From NCBI GenBank assembly GCA_903924715.1, contig CAIYCP010000202.1, positions 1 through 22,153 of the forward strand: a DNA stretch of 22,153 bases, read 5' to 3'. The notes under the pieces were generated by a model. The model searched no databases. It was not told where the DNA came from and saw only the letters and a list, made by a program, of their open reading frames with translations. Below, one piece after another: positions 14,290 through 22,131 of the stretch; position 1 is the first letter of the stretch; each line of letters begins with the position of its first letter. The DNA is from an uncultured beta proteobacterium. GTDB taxonomy: Bacteria > Pseudomonadota > Gammaproteobacteria > Burkholderiales > Burkholderiaceae_B. Both the position numbers and the translations under genes were made by a program.

Positions 14290-16165
14290 AGCCACTGTTC
14301 ATGTGCATCCCACTGGGCCGCTGGTTGCGTTGGTGGGTAATCCAAATTGCGGCAAGACGGCCTTATTCAATCGTTTGACGGGTAGTCGCCAAAAAGTGGC
14401 GAATTACGCGGGTGTCACGGTTGATCGTATCGAGGGGCGCTTATTAACGCCTGCCGGAAAAACACTGCGTATTCTTGATTTGCCAGGCACTTACAGCTTG
14501 TATCCGCGCTCGCTTGATGAACGAGTGACTTGTGACGTACTTGCCGGGCGCGCCGTAGGCGAAAAGCGTCCTGATTTGGTTGTGTGTGTGGTGGATGCCA
14601 CGAACCTGCGTCGCAGCCTAAGACTGGTGTTGGCGGTGCAACGGCTGAACTTGCCCTGCGTGGTTGCGCTGAATATGTCTGACGAAGCGCGTGCGCGCGG
14701 GATTCAGATTGATGAGGCGCGACTCTCTCTGAGTTTAGGGATACCGGTAGTGTCGACCGTTGCGATCGACGCGCTAGGCGATCAAGCGTTGCGCGTGCTG
14801 TTTGATGCGCGTGCAATTTGGAGTGTGAGTGAGCAGCCAAGCGACTTACCTGCTGCTGAACAAAGCGTGCAGTTAGATCACGAACGCGTTCAAACAATTT
14901 TAAAAGCACTCGATTTAGATCGAATTACCCCCGACGAGACGACGGCGCAGATCGATCGCCTACTCTTGCATTCGATTCTGGGACCACTTGTTCTGGTTGG
15001 TGTGTTGTTTTTTATCTTTCAGGCGATGTTTAGCTGGGCTGCGGTGCCTATGGAGTGGATTAAAGAAGGCACGACGTGGTTTTCAGAATTGCTCCTTCAG
15101 TGGTTGCCTGACAGTTGGCTGCGTAGTTTGCTTGTGGATGGCATTATTGCTGGTGCTGGCGCTGTGCTGGTGTTCTTGCCACAGATATTGATCCTGTTTG
15201 GTTTTATTTTGATCTTGGAAGAGTCGGGATATTTGCCGCGTGCAGCGTATCTGCTTGATCGGCTCATGGGCTCTGTTGGGTTGTCGGGCCGCTCGTTTAT
15301 TCCGTTGCTGTCTAGTTTTGCATGTGCGATACCCGGCATCATCGCGGTGCGCACCATCCCGAATGCGCGTGATCGGGTAGTGACCATGTTAATTGCACCG
15401 CTCATGACGTGTTCAGCGCGTTTGCCTGTCTATGCCTTATTAATTGCGGCCTTTATTCCTCAACAAACAATTGGTGGCTTTTTGCAATTGCAAGGCCTCG
15501 TGATGTTTGTGTTGTATCTAGCCGGGATTTTGGGCGCGATGGCAGTTGCCTGGTTCTTAAAAAAAGTCACACGTGCGGGCCATCAGGTGCGTCCGTTGAT
15601 GATGGAGCTTCCTACATACCGTCGACCGTTGCTTCGAAATATATTGCTAGGTCTGTTGCATCGTGCGCAATTATTTATGCGTCGCGTCGGGGGCGTCATT
15701 ATGCTTTTGACAATCGCCTTGTGGTTTTTGGCGAGCTTTCCAGGTGCGCCAGAAGGTGCGCTCAATCCAGCCATTGAATATAGCGTTGCAGGTATGTTGG
15801 GTCACGCGCTGGCTGTGGTGCTGGCGCCTATTGGTTTTAACTGGCAGATCTCGATCGCGTTGATTCCGGGCATGGCGGCGCGTGAAGTTGCAATTAGCGC
15901 CTTAGGCACGGTGTATGCTCTTTCAGCGACGGGCCCCTCGGCTGCGGATACCCTTGGACCAATTCTTGCGCAGCAGTGGAGCCTACCGACGGCCTTGTCG
16001 ATGCTTGCGTGGTATGTGTTTGCGCCCCAATGCCTTTCAACCCTCGCGACGTTAAAACGCGAAAGTGGTGGTTGGACGATCCCACTGATTGCAACAACGT
16101 ATCTTTTTGTGTTGGCGTATCTTGCCGCGTTTATCACCTACCGTGTTGCCTTAACCGTATTGTGA
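14282..16165 (+). CDS. feoB: Ferrous iron transporter FeoB
   Basis: A 627-residue inner-membrane Fe(II) transporter with an N-terminal GTPase domain. G1 is GNPNCGKT (19-26), G3 DLPG (66-69), G4 NMSD (131-134), and the G5 region is near STVA (158-161). The membrane part begins near 230 and carries the conserved cysteine-containing motifs SFACAIPGIIAV and MTCSARLPVYALL, then PGMAAREVAISALG. It is shorter than E. coli FeoB (about 770), which is common in betaproteobacteria. It is translated from an 8-bp overlap with feoA, and its stop overlaps the GTG start of the following glycosyltransferase gene, so all three are likely one Fur-controlled transcript. Confidence 0.95.
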   Translation: MREATVHVHPTGPLVALVGNPNCGKTALFNRLTGSRQKVANYAGVTVDRIEGRLLTPAGKTLRILDLPGTYSLYPRSLDERVTCDVLAGRAVGEKRPDLVVCVVDATNLRRSLRLVLAVQRLNLPCVVALNMSDEARARGIQIDEARLSLSLGIPVVSTVAIDALGDQALRVLFDARAIWSVSEQPSDLPAAEQSVQLDHERVQTILKALDLDRITPDETTAQIDRLLLHSILGPLVLVGVLFFIFQAMFSWAAVPMEWIKEGTTWFSELLLQWLPDSWLRSLLVDGIIAGAGAVLVFLPQILILFGFILILEESGYLPRAAYLLDRLMGSVGLSGRSFIPLLSSFACAIPGIIAVRTIPNARDRVVTMLIAPLMTCSARLPVYALLIAAFIPQQTIGGFLQLQGLVMFVLYLAGILGAMAVAWFLKKVTRAGHQVRPLMMELPTYRRPLLRNILLGLLHRAQLFMRRVGGVIMLLTIALWFLASFPGAPEGALNPAIEYSVAGMLGHALAVVLAPIGFNWQISIALIPGMAAREVAISALGTVYALSATGPSAADTLGPILAQQWSLPTALSMLAWYVFAPQCLSTLATLKRESGGWTIPLIATTYLFVLAYLAAFITYRVALTVL

Positions 16166-17103
16166 AAAAAGTTATTGTCTTTATCCGCAGCATGCAGTTT
16201 TTAGGAACGCAAATTGTGTCCTATCCGCTGCTGTATCAAATCAAACAATTCTGGCCCCAGTGTCACGTGCGGGTTGTGGCGCAAGATGCTGTTGGCAAAC
16301 ATTACCTGAGCTTGCCGTGGGTAGACGACTTTACCCAGGCCGATAGTTTGCCTGAGGTGTTTCGGGCGATGGATGGGCAGGCAGATCTCGTGATCGCTTT
16401 GCATTTTGCAAGTGAAAAATACGGCATCGCCGCCATGCTCAAGCGCCCTGAATATCGACTCGGTTTTAAAAATGGACGGGTGACGGATTTTATTTGGACC
16501 CATTCGCATCGTAAGAATTTTTCCGAGTATATGGGGCTGGCTAACTTACGTGTTCTGGCAGCTTTAAAAGAGTTTGAGCCAGCCGTGGTAGCCAGGCAAT
16601 GTGTGCAAGCCTTGGCTGACCAATGTCAATCTCTGGGCAGCGCAGACAGCACAACTGGCGATATTGTTTTTATGCCGGGCGGTGGCGCGGGCGACTACAA
16701 GCGTTGGCCCATTGAACATTATGTCGCGCTTGCAGACCTTCTAAAAACGAGACTTGAGCCAAGTGCCAAATTCTGTTTTGTCATGGGTCCTGACGAAGCC
16801 GATGAGTATCAACGGTTGCAAAGTTTAGGGCGTCATGACTTTGTTTATTTGATGACGCGACCAATCGCTGAGATTGCAAAAGCGGTGATGCAGGCAAAGT
16901 TGGTCGTGGCCAACGATTGCGGTCCTTCGCATTTAGCCCAGTTTTCGGGTGTCCCCTACGTGGGTGTGTTTCACGAAAGCAATCGCGAGTGGTTTTGGAC
17001 ACGCGAGACGAGCGTCGACGTATTGCCTCAAGACGGCACAACAGAAATCAAGAATGTCACGCCCGAGCAGATGTTCGTCGCGTGCCAACAAGTCTTGTTG
17101 TGA
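16162..17103 (+). CDS. GT9/heptosyltransferase-like protein
   Basis: A 313-residue protein of the glycosyltransferase family 9 fold, which adds heptose to lipopolysaccharide core from ADP-heptose. The C-terminal site is recognisable: MPGGGAGDYKRWP (171-183) and ANDCGPSHLAQFSGVPYVGVF (250-270). Near the N-terminus, where family members have an R-x-x-x-GD-x motif carrying the catalytic aspartate, this protein reads RSMQFLGTQIVSYPLL (9-24), with Thr after the glycine. The start is GTG at 16162, overlapping the feoB TGA; an ATG at 16192 would cut off the first strand. A longer frame from 15976 lies in feoB and is ignored. The role is likely surface polysaccharide synthesis, but activity is uncertain. 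Confidence 0.8.
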   Translation: MKKVIVFIRSMQFLGTQIVSYPLLYQIKQFWPQCHVRVVAQDAVGKHYLSLPWVDDFTQADSLPEVFRAMDGQADLVIALHFASEKYGIAAMLKRPEYRLGFKNGRVTDFIWTHSHRKNFSEYMGLANLRVLAALKEFEPAVVARQCVQALADQCQSLGSADSTTGDIVFMPGGGAGDYKRWPIEHYVALADLLKTRLEPSAKFCFVMGPDEADEYQRLQSLGRHDFVYLMTRPIAEIAKAVMQAKLVVANDCGPSHLAQFSGVPYVGVFHESNREWFWTRETSVDVLPQDGTTEIKNVTPEQMFVACQQVLL

Positions 17104-17114
17104 TATTTAGGCAC

Positions 17115-18305
17115 TTACATGCTAAGTGGCAAATGTGGTGTCTCGGTATATTCAATGAGGTTTCGATTCAACTCTGAAACATTGCGGCAACCGAGATAGG
17201 CCATTGTTCGGCTAATCTCTTCGCGATAAAACTGAATCGCACGTGCGACGCCAACATCTTCTGCGACGGTCGCCCCCCAAAGCGTTGAGCGACCGACCAA
17301 GACCAATTTGGCGCCAAGCGCCAGAGCCTTGACCACATCGCTGCCGCGACGAAAGCCGCTATCTACAATGACGGTGGTGCGATGTCCGACGGCATCGACG
17401 ATGCTTGGCAGCACGGCGATGGGGGCCATTGAGCTATCAAAATTTCGACCACCGTGATTAGACACGACGATACCGTCGGCGCCTTTTGCGATTGCCCGCT
17501 CTGCATCTTGCGGGGTCAAAATGCCTTTCACGATCAGTTTGCCTGGCCACATATCGCGCAGCACTTGCAAGTCATCCCAAGAGAGTGAATCGTTTCTTGT
17601 TTTGCGTTCTGCCGCAGAGACTTGGGTATAGCGCTCTTTAAGCTCGGTTGGGTAATTTTCACGACGAGGCATACCGGTCGTGAGTAAATATCTTCCGAGC
17701 ACACCTAGCATCCAACCAGGATGCTTCAACACGTCAAGTGTGTTTTTACTGTTGTAGCGAAACGGTACGGTAAAGCCATTGCGCGTATTGTATTCACGGT
17801 TGGTATTGACGGGCCCATCCACAGTGACCACTAAGGCCTCAAAGCCCGCGTTTTTAGCGCGTTCAACCAGCATGTGTGACAAGCGCACATCAGACCACAT
17901 ATACAACTGAAACCACAGCGTGCCGCCTACCTGTTTGGCAACGTCTTCCATGCTGGTAGTCGAGCCGGTGGCTAAGGTAAATGGGATGTTTGCTGCTTTT
18001 GCTGCGCGCGCTAAAGAAAGCTCACCTTTATAAGACAACATACCTGCAGCCCCAGTGGGTGCAATTCCAATCGGCATATCGTGGCGTTTGCCAAACAGGG
18101 TGGTCTCTTGATCTCGTTTTGAGACATCCACGAGTACCTGCGTTTTTAATTTGATACGTTCAAAGGCGGCGCGGTTATTGCGCAAGGCAACTTCGTCTTC
18201 AGTACCACGATCCACAAATTCGAATAACCATTTCGGTAGCCGTTTTTTGGCCATTTCGCGAAGGTCGTGCACATTTTGTGCATCGTCTGGGTTACTCTTG
18301 AACAT
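17115..18305 (-). CDS. FMN-dependent alpha-hydroxy-acid oxidase/dehydrogenase
   Basis: A 396-residue enzyme of the glycolate oxidase/lactate dehydrogenase/mandelate dehydrogenase family, oxidising 2-hydroxy acids to 2-oxo acids. By alignment with glycolate oxidase: D163 (TVDGP), R170, K260 (IVKGI), catalytic H284 and R287 (SNHGGRN), and the FMN-phosphate segment DSGFRRGSD (315-323). The tyrosine equivalent to glycolate oxidase Tyr24 is F30 here (LPKWLFEFVDRGTEDE), which may change substrate or acceptor preference. The ATG at 18305 has AAGGAAG upstream at good spacing. It diverges from the ThDP-enzyme operon, suggesting shared regulation and a shared pathway. The substrate is unknown. Confidence 0.9.
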   Translation of the reverse strand: MFKSNPDDAQNVHDLREMAKKRLPKWLFEFVDRGTEDEVALRNNRAAFERIKLKTQVLVDVSKRDQETTLFGKRHDMPIGIAPTGAAGMLSYKGELSLARAAKAANIPFTLATGSTTSMEDVAKQVGGTLWFQLYMWSDVRLSHMLVERAKNAGFEALVVTVDGPVNTNREYNTRNGFTVPFRYNSKNTLDVLKHPGWMLGVLGRYLLTTGMPRRENYPTELKERYTQVSAAERKTRNDSLSWDDLQVLRDMWPGKLIVKGILTPQDAERAIAKGADGIVVSNHGGRNFDSSMAPIAVLPSIVDAVGHRTTVIVDSGFRRGSDVVKALALGAKLVLVGRSTLWGATVAEDVGVARAIQFYREEISRTMAYLGCRNVSELNRNLIEYTETPHLPLSM

Positions 18306-18383
18306 AAAGGCTTCCTTGTCTCTGAGGGCGTGTTGTCAGTGCGAGCGATCGGACTGAACACGATCTTTTATTTGGCATTTAAT

Positions 18384-18413
18384 TTTCGTTTAATGTACTA
18401 CACGTGAACGAAA
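18384..18413. promoter_or_regulatory. Inverted repeat, candidate operator between divergent operons
   Basis: TTTCGTT at 18384-18390 and AACGAAA at 18407-18413 are perfect inverted 7-mers with a 16-base spacer. TGT-ACT-ACA at 18394-18402, near the centre, resembles a GntR-family core. It lies in the 133-bp region between the hydroxy-acid oxidase and the ThDP-enzyme gene. No regulator gene is adjacent. Confidence 0.35.
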
Positions 18414-18438
18414 CAGTTGATTTTTGTCAGGAGTTTGC

Positions 18439-20181
18439 ATGAATACCGCTAAACCTATTACAAGTCCGCTTAAGGTCACTGGTTTGAATGTGCATCAGTC
18501 AGTCGGGCATGCCATCGTCCGCGCGCTCAAGCGTCATGGGGTTGAGTGCACGTTCGGTCAGAGTCTGCCGACGATGTTTCAGCTTTCGGCTGAAGAGGGC
18601 GGTATCAAACAGATTGCTTACCGCACCGAAAATGCGGGGGGCTACATGGCCGACGCCTACGCGCGCTTAACGGGCAAGCCCGGAATCGTGACGGCGCAAA
18701 ATGGCCCTGCGGCTGCGTTATTGGTTGCACCGCTTGCCGAGGCACTGAAAGCCTCGATCCCGTTGATTGCTTTAGTGCAAGACGTGAGCCGTCTGCAAAC
18801 CGATAAAAATGCTTTTCAAGATCTTGATCATATCGGGATGTTTAGTGCGGTTTCAAAATGGGTACGTCGTGTAAACGAACCCAGTCGGGTAGATGACTAC
18901 ATTGATCAAGCCTTTGCGATGGCTTGTTCAGGCCGCCCTGGGCCCGTTGTGTTGATGTTTCCAAGTGACGTGCTGACTGAGCCTGCTGTGCCGTCTACAC
19001 GCACCGCTTGTTTAGGGCAATATCCATTGGATCCTGTTGTGGCCTCACCCGATGCGGTGCGACATGCCGCTGAACTTTTGGCAAAGGCTGAGCGCCCCAT
19101 TGTGATTGCAGGCGGTGGCGTGCATTCCTCGCGCGGTCATGCGGCGTTGACGCGCTTAATGGATGAGGGCCATTTGCCGGTGGCGACCACCGTGATGGGG
19201 AAAGGCACGGTCGACGAACGCCATCCGCTTGCAGTGGGTGTGGTGGGTTATTTTATGGGCCCCAATGGCGCGACCCGTTATCAACGTAAGTTAATTGCTG
19301 AGGCAGACGTGGTGTTGTTGGTGGGTAATCGCACCAATCAAAACGGCACAGATTCCTGGCAACTGTATCCCAAGAGTGCGCAATACATTCATCTTGATAT
19401 TGATGGTACTGAAGTGGGTCGTAATTACGAAGCAACGCGGTTGGTCGGTGATGCGGGGCTCACACTTGACGCTCTAGCACAGGCGTTGGGCAAGCTTGAT
19501 TTAACCAAGCGACGCAGTCAACGTCCGGCCGTCGAGGCGGGTATCCAGGCGGCGCGTGCAACGTATTTGAAAGAGTCCGAGCCGATGCGTTTGTCTACGC
19601 AGGCACCGATTCGTCCAGAGCGCGTGATGCATGAGTTGCAAAAGCGCTTGACCGGCGATACGGTCATGGTGGCCGATGCAAGTTACTCATCGATCTGGAT
19701 TGCAAACTGCCTGACGGCAGTGAAAAGCGGCATGCGGTTTATTACCCCGCGTGGCTTAGCGGGCTTAGGCTGGGGGTTCCCGATGGCGCTGGGTGCCAAG
19801 GTTGCGCGTCCTCAGGCCGAGGTGTATTGCTTGGTCGGTGATGGTGGCTTTGGCCATGTGTGGTCAGAGCTTGAAACCGCGCGACGCATGGGCCTGAAGG
19901 TCACCTTGATTGTGTTGAATAACGGTATTCTGGGATATCAAAAACACGCTGAAAACGTGAAGTTTGGCACGCATACAAGTGCCGTCGATTTTTATCCTGT
20001 GGATCACGCTGCCATTGCGCGTAATTGTGGGTGCAACGGCATTCGCGTCAGCGATCCCGAGCAATTGAATCAAGCGTTTGATGCCGCGCGCGCCAGTGAA
20101 GTGACAACTTTGATTGAAGTCATGACTGACGAAAACGCATATCCTCCGATTACCGCCTACACAGCAGCACTTGAAGCATGA
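18439..20181 (+). CDS. ThDP-dependent enzyme (acetolactate synthase/decarboxylase-like)
   Basis: A 580-residue protein with three domains. The N-terminal PYR domain carries the ThDP-activating glutamate E64 in YRTENAGGYMADAYARL. The central domain is near 200-350. The C-terminal PP domain has GDG at 467-469 (LVGDGGFGHVWSELE) and N494-N495 in LNNG, the Mg-ThDP motif. E64 argues against glyoxylate carboligase, which has valine there. It likely decarboxylates or condenses a 2-oxo acid, plausibly the product of the divergent hydroxy-acid oxidase. CAGGAG 5 bases before the ATG at 18439 sets the start. Its stop overlaps the SDR start (ATGA). Benzoylformate-decarboxylase-like or acetolactate-synthase-like activity cannot be told apart by eye. 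Confidence 0.88.
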   Translation: MNTAKPITSPLKVTGLNVHQSVGHAIVRALKRHGVECTFGQSLPTMFQLSAEEGGIKQIAYRTENAGGYMADAYARLTGKPGIVTAQNGPAAALLVAPLAEALKASIPLIALVQDVSRLQTDKNAFQDLDHIGMFSAVSKWVRRVNEPSRVDDYIDQAFAMACSGRPGPVVLMFPSDVLTEPAVPSTRTACLGQYPLDPVVASPDAVRHAAELLAKAERPIVIAGGGVHSSRGHAALTRLMDEGHLPVATTVMGKGTVDERHPLAVGVVGYFMGPNGATRYQRKLIAEADVVLLVGNRTNQNGTDSWQLYPKSAQYIHLDIDGTEVGRNYEATRLVGDAGLTLDALAQALGKLDLTKRRSQRPAVEAGIQAARATYLKESEPMRLSTQAPIRPERVMHELQKRLTGDTVMVADASYSSIWIANCLTAVKSGMRFITPRGLAGLGWGFPMALGAKVARPQAEVYCLVGDGGFGHVWSELETARRMGLKVTLIVLNNGILGYQKHAENVKFGTHTSAVDFYPVDHAAIARNCGCNGIRVSDPEQLNQAFDAARASEVTTLIEVMTDENAYPPITAYTAALEA

Positions 20182-20924
20182 ACAAGAAAATTGCCTTAGT
20201 AACCGGTGCCGCAAAAGGCATTGGGTTGGCCACGAGTCAGGCCCTGGTCGCCGCCGGCCGCTTTGTTGTAATGGTTGATCGGTTGCCGATCGATTTGAGC
20301 GAGGCCAGTTTGACCGATGACGACGCCTTGGCGTTTCAGGCTGACGTCACTGACATGGCGTTTATGACGCGTTTGCAAGAGCAGATTAAAGAGCGTCTGG
20401 GCGTAGTCTCTATTTTGGTCAATAACGCGGGTATTTCACCGAAACGACCGGATGGACGCTCGAGTGGCATCTTAGAGTTGACTGTTGAAGAGTGGTCGAG
20501 AGTGCTCAATGTCAATCTAACCACCGTGATGCAGATTTCTCAGCTGTTTTTGCCAGATATGAAGGCCCAGGGTTTTGGCCGCATTGTCAGCGTGTCGTCG
20601 TTGGCGGGTCGTAGCAAGTCCGTTGTCGCAGGGCCAAGCTACATGGCCTCAAAGGCGGGGATTCTAGGCTTAACGCGGGCGATTGCCTCAGAGATGGCGC
20701 CGTTTGGCATTACGGCTAATTGCGTCGCGCCTGGCCGAATCCTGACCGAGATGGCGATGCAGGCGGGGGAGGCAGTCAACCAGCGCTATGCCGAGCAAAT
20801 CCCGGTCAAGCGCCTCGGAACTGCCGACGAAGTGGGTGCCTCGATTGCCTTTTTATGTGCAGACTCAAGTGGTTTTATTAATGGCGCCACCATTGACATC
20901 AATGGTGGTTTCTTTATGTCATAA
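20178..20924 (+). CDS. Short-chain dehydrogenase/reductase (SDR)
   Basis: A 248-residue classical SDR. The cofactor motif is TGAAKGIG (9-16), NNAG is at 82-85, and the catalytic S140/S141 and Y155-x-x-x-K159 (SYMASKAG) are present. D34 at the end of the second strand (VVMVD) suggests NAD(H) preference. The ATG overlaps the ThDP-enzyme stop by 4 bp, so the two are translationally coupled. It would reduce or oxidise the aldehyde, ketone or acyloin made by the ThDP enzyme. The exact substrate is not readable from the sequence. Confidence 0.92.
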   Translation: MNKKIALVTGAAKGIGLATSQALVAAGRFVVMVDRLPIDLSEASLTDDDALAFQADVTDMAFMTRLQEQIKERLGVVSILVNNAGISPKRPDGRSSGILELTVEEWSRVLNVNLTTVMQISQLFLPDMKAQGFGRIVSVSSLAGRSKSVVAGPSYMASKAGILGLTRAIASEMAPFGITANCVAPGRILTEMAMQAGEAVNQRYAEQIPVKRLGTADEVGASIAFLCADSSGFINGATIDINGGFFMS

Positions 20925-20943
20925 AGTCGTTTCAATAACGATT
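20925..20943 (+). other. Short hairpin between SDR and Bug genes
   Basis: AGTCGTT (20925-20931) and AACGATT (20937-20943) form a 7-bp stem with one G-T pair and a TCAAT loop, directly after the SDR stop. No T-run follows, so it is not a clear terminator; it may stabilise or attenuate the transcript before the Bug gene. Confidence 0.3.
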
Positions 20944-20994
20944 GGATGAAGATGATTTTTTGAAAAATACATTCTAAAAAAGAGTGAGACAACG

Positions 20995-21966
20995 ATGAAA
21001 AATATCCTCAATAAAAAAATACTTGCTTGTGCGGTGTGGCTAGGGTGTTCAGTTCTCACGCCCATGGTGAATGCGCAAGTCTTTCCGGCGCATGAAGTCA
21101 GCATGATTGTGAATTACGGAGCGGGCGGCACAACAGATGTTGCAACACGTGCCTTAGCGCAAACGATGGAAAAGATTTTAGGTAAACCAATTGTTGTGCA
21201 AAACAAACCTGGCGCCTTAGGGACCTTGACGCCCGCCTATGTGGCGCGTCAAAAGCCCGATGGTTATCAAATTGGTGTGGTCACTTATTCAACGGTTGCC
21301 ATCATGCCGCATTTGATGGACTTAACCTACAGCATGAAAGATTTTGAATTCATCGCAGGGTTCGGTCGCTTTCGCTATGGCATCGCAGTGAATGCAGATT
21401 CTCCCTATCAAACCTTGGCTGATTTGATCGCTGCTGCTAAAGAAGGGAAGGGTTTGTTTTTTGGTACGACCTCAGCGCCAAACAATCTCGCAATCTTTGA
21501 GTTAACGCGTTTGGCCGGTGCGCAGTTTGAACATATTTCTTACAAATCTGGCGGTGAAGCTGTGACCGCTTTGTTAAGCAAGCAAGTGCATGTGATCGTA
21601 CAAAATCCGCCGGATATCATGCCGCATATTAAAGCGGGCAAGTTACGCATGCTGGCCTCTGCGAGCCCAATGCGCTGGCCCGAGTTGCCTGACGTGCGTA
21701 CGATTAAAGAACAAGGTTTCGATATCGAAATTGATTCATGGCTAGGCTTGGCTGTGCCCAAAGGCACACCGGCTGCGATCGTAAAAGTGCTAGAAGACGC
21801 GACGCTAAAGGCGATGAGCGATCCCGCCTTAAGCGCCCGTATGACGCAGATGGGCGTTGATCCGGCTTCGCTCTCAGCCAAACAATATTTAGATATCCTC
21901 GAGAAGGGTTATATCGAAATGGGCAACGCCATCAAGGCTGCCAAAATTCCTAAAATATCGGGGTAA
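20995..21966 (+). CDS. Bug-family periplasmic solute-binding protein (second)
   Basis: A 323-residue secreted binding protein of the Bug/TctC family. The signal peptide is about 1-27 (MKNILNKKILACAVWLG start, VNA end) and the mature part starts QVFPAHEV. The family signature reads YGAGGTTDVATR (41-52), and QNKPGALGTL follows. It sits 70 bp after the SDR gene and is probably the last gene of the ThDP-enzyme operon. It likely binds the carboxylic acid that the operon and the divergent oxidase process. No TctA/TctB partner is nearby. The ribosome site is weak (GAGTGAG). Its sequence differs clearly from the Bug protein at 3135-4118, so it probably has a different ligand. Confidence 0.92.
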   Translation: MKNILNKKILACAVWLGCSVLTPMVNAQVFPAHEVSMIVNYGAGGTTDVATRALAQTMEKILGKPIVVQNKPGALGTLTPAYVARQKPDGYQIGVVTYSTVAIMPHLMDLTYSMKDFEFIAGFGRFRYGIAVNADSPYQTLADLIAAAKEGKGLFFGTTSAPNNLAIFELTRLAGAQFEHISYKSGGEAVTALLSKQVHVIVQNPPDIMPHIKAGKLRMLASASPMRWPELPDVRTIKEQGFDIEIDSWLGLAVPKGTPAAIVKVLEDATLKAMSDPALSARMTQMGVDPASLSAKQYLDILEKGYIEMGNAIKAAKIPKISG

Positions 21967-21971
21967 AAAAC

Positions 21972-21980
21972 TGCTATACT
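21972..21980 (+). promoter_or_regulatory. Extended -10 promoter for tRNA-Arg
   Basis: TGCTATACT is an extended -10 element (TG-N-TATACT) starting 6 bases after the Bug gene stop and ending 18 bases before the mature tRNA 5' end, a suitable distance for a tRNA promoter. No convincing -35 is seen. Confidence 0.5.
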
Positions 21981-21998
21981 CTTGCTCTCGTCTTGATC

Positions 21999-22075
21999 GC
22001 GCCCGTAGCTCAGATGGATAGAGTACCTGGCTACGAACCAGGGGGTCGTAGGTTCGAATCCTGCCGGGCGCACCA
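21999..22075 (+). tRNA. tRNA-Arg (anticodon ACG)
   Basis: A 77-nt cloverleaf. Acceptor GCGCCCG pairs with CGGGCGC. The D arm has GCTC and GAGT. The anticodon stem CCTGG/CCAGG encloses CTACGAA, giving anticodon ACG at 22033-22035. The T stem GTAGG/CCTGC encloses TTCGAAT. Discriminator A is followed by an encoded CCA. The wobble A is expected to be edited to inosine to read CGN arginine codons. Confidence 0.97.
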
Positions 22076-22083
22076 GTAATATC

Positions 22084-22117
22084 AAAGGGTTACAGATTTC
22101 GGTCTGTAGCCCTTTTT
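22084..22117 (+). terminator. Rho-independent terminator after tRNA-Arg
   Basis: AAAGGGTTACAGA (22084-22096) pairs with TCTGTAGCCCTTT (22103-22115) through 13 pairs including one G-T, with loop TTTCGG, and the T-run extends to 22117. It starts 9 bases after the tRNA CCA. Confidence 0.8.
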
Positions 22118-22131
22118 CTATTGCGATGCTC

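Noticed and set aside
14415..14909. 164-codon open frame opposite feoB
   Set aside because: Lies over the conserved FeoB GTPase domain on the other strand; Arg/Ala/Gln-rich translation typical of a shadow.
15976..16161. Longer N-terminus for the GT9-like protein
   Set aside because: This part lies inside feoB in another frame, and the GT9 fold begins at the GTG at 16162.
18439..20181. Glyoxylate carboligase
   Set aside because: The ThDP-activating glutamate E64 is present, whereas glyoxylate carboligase has valine at that position.
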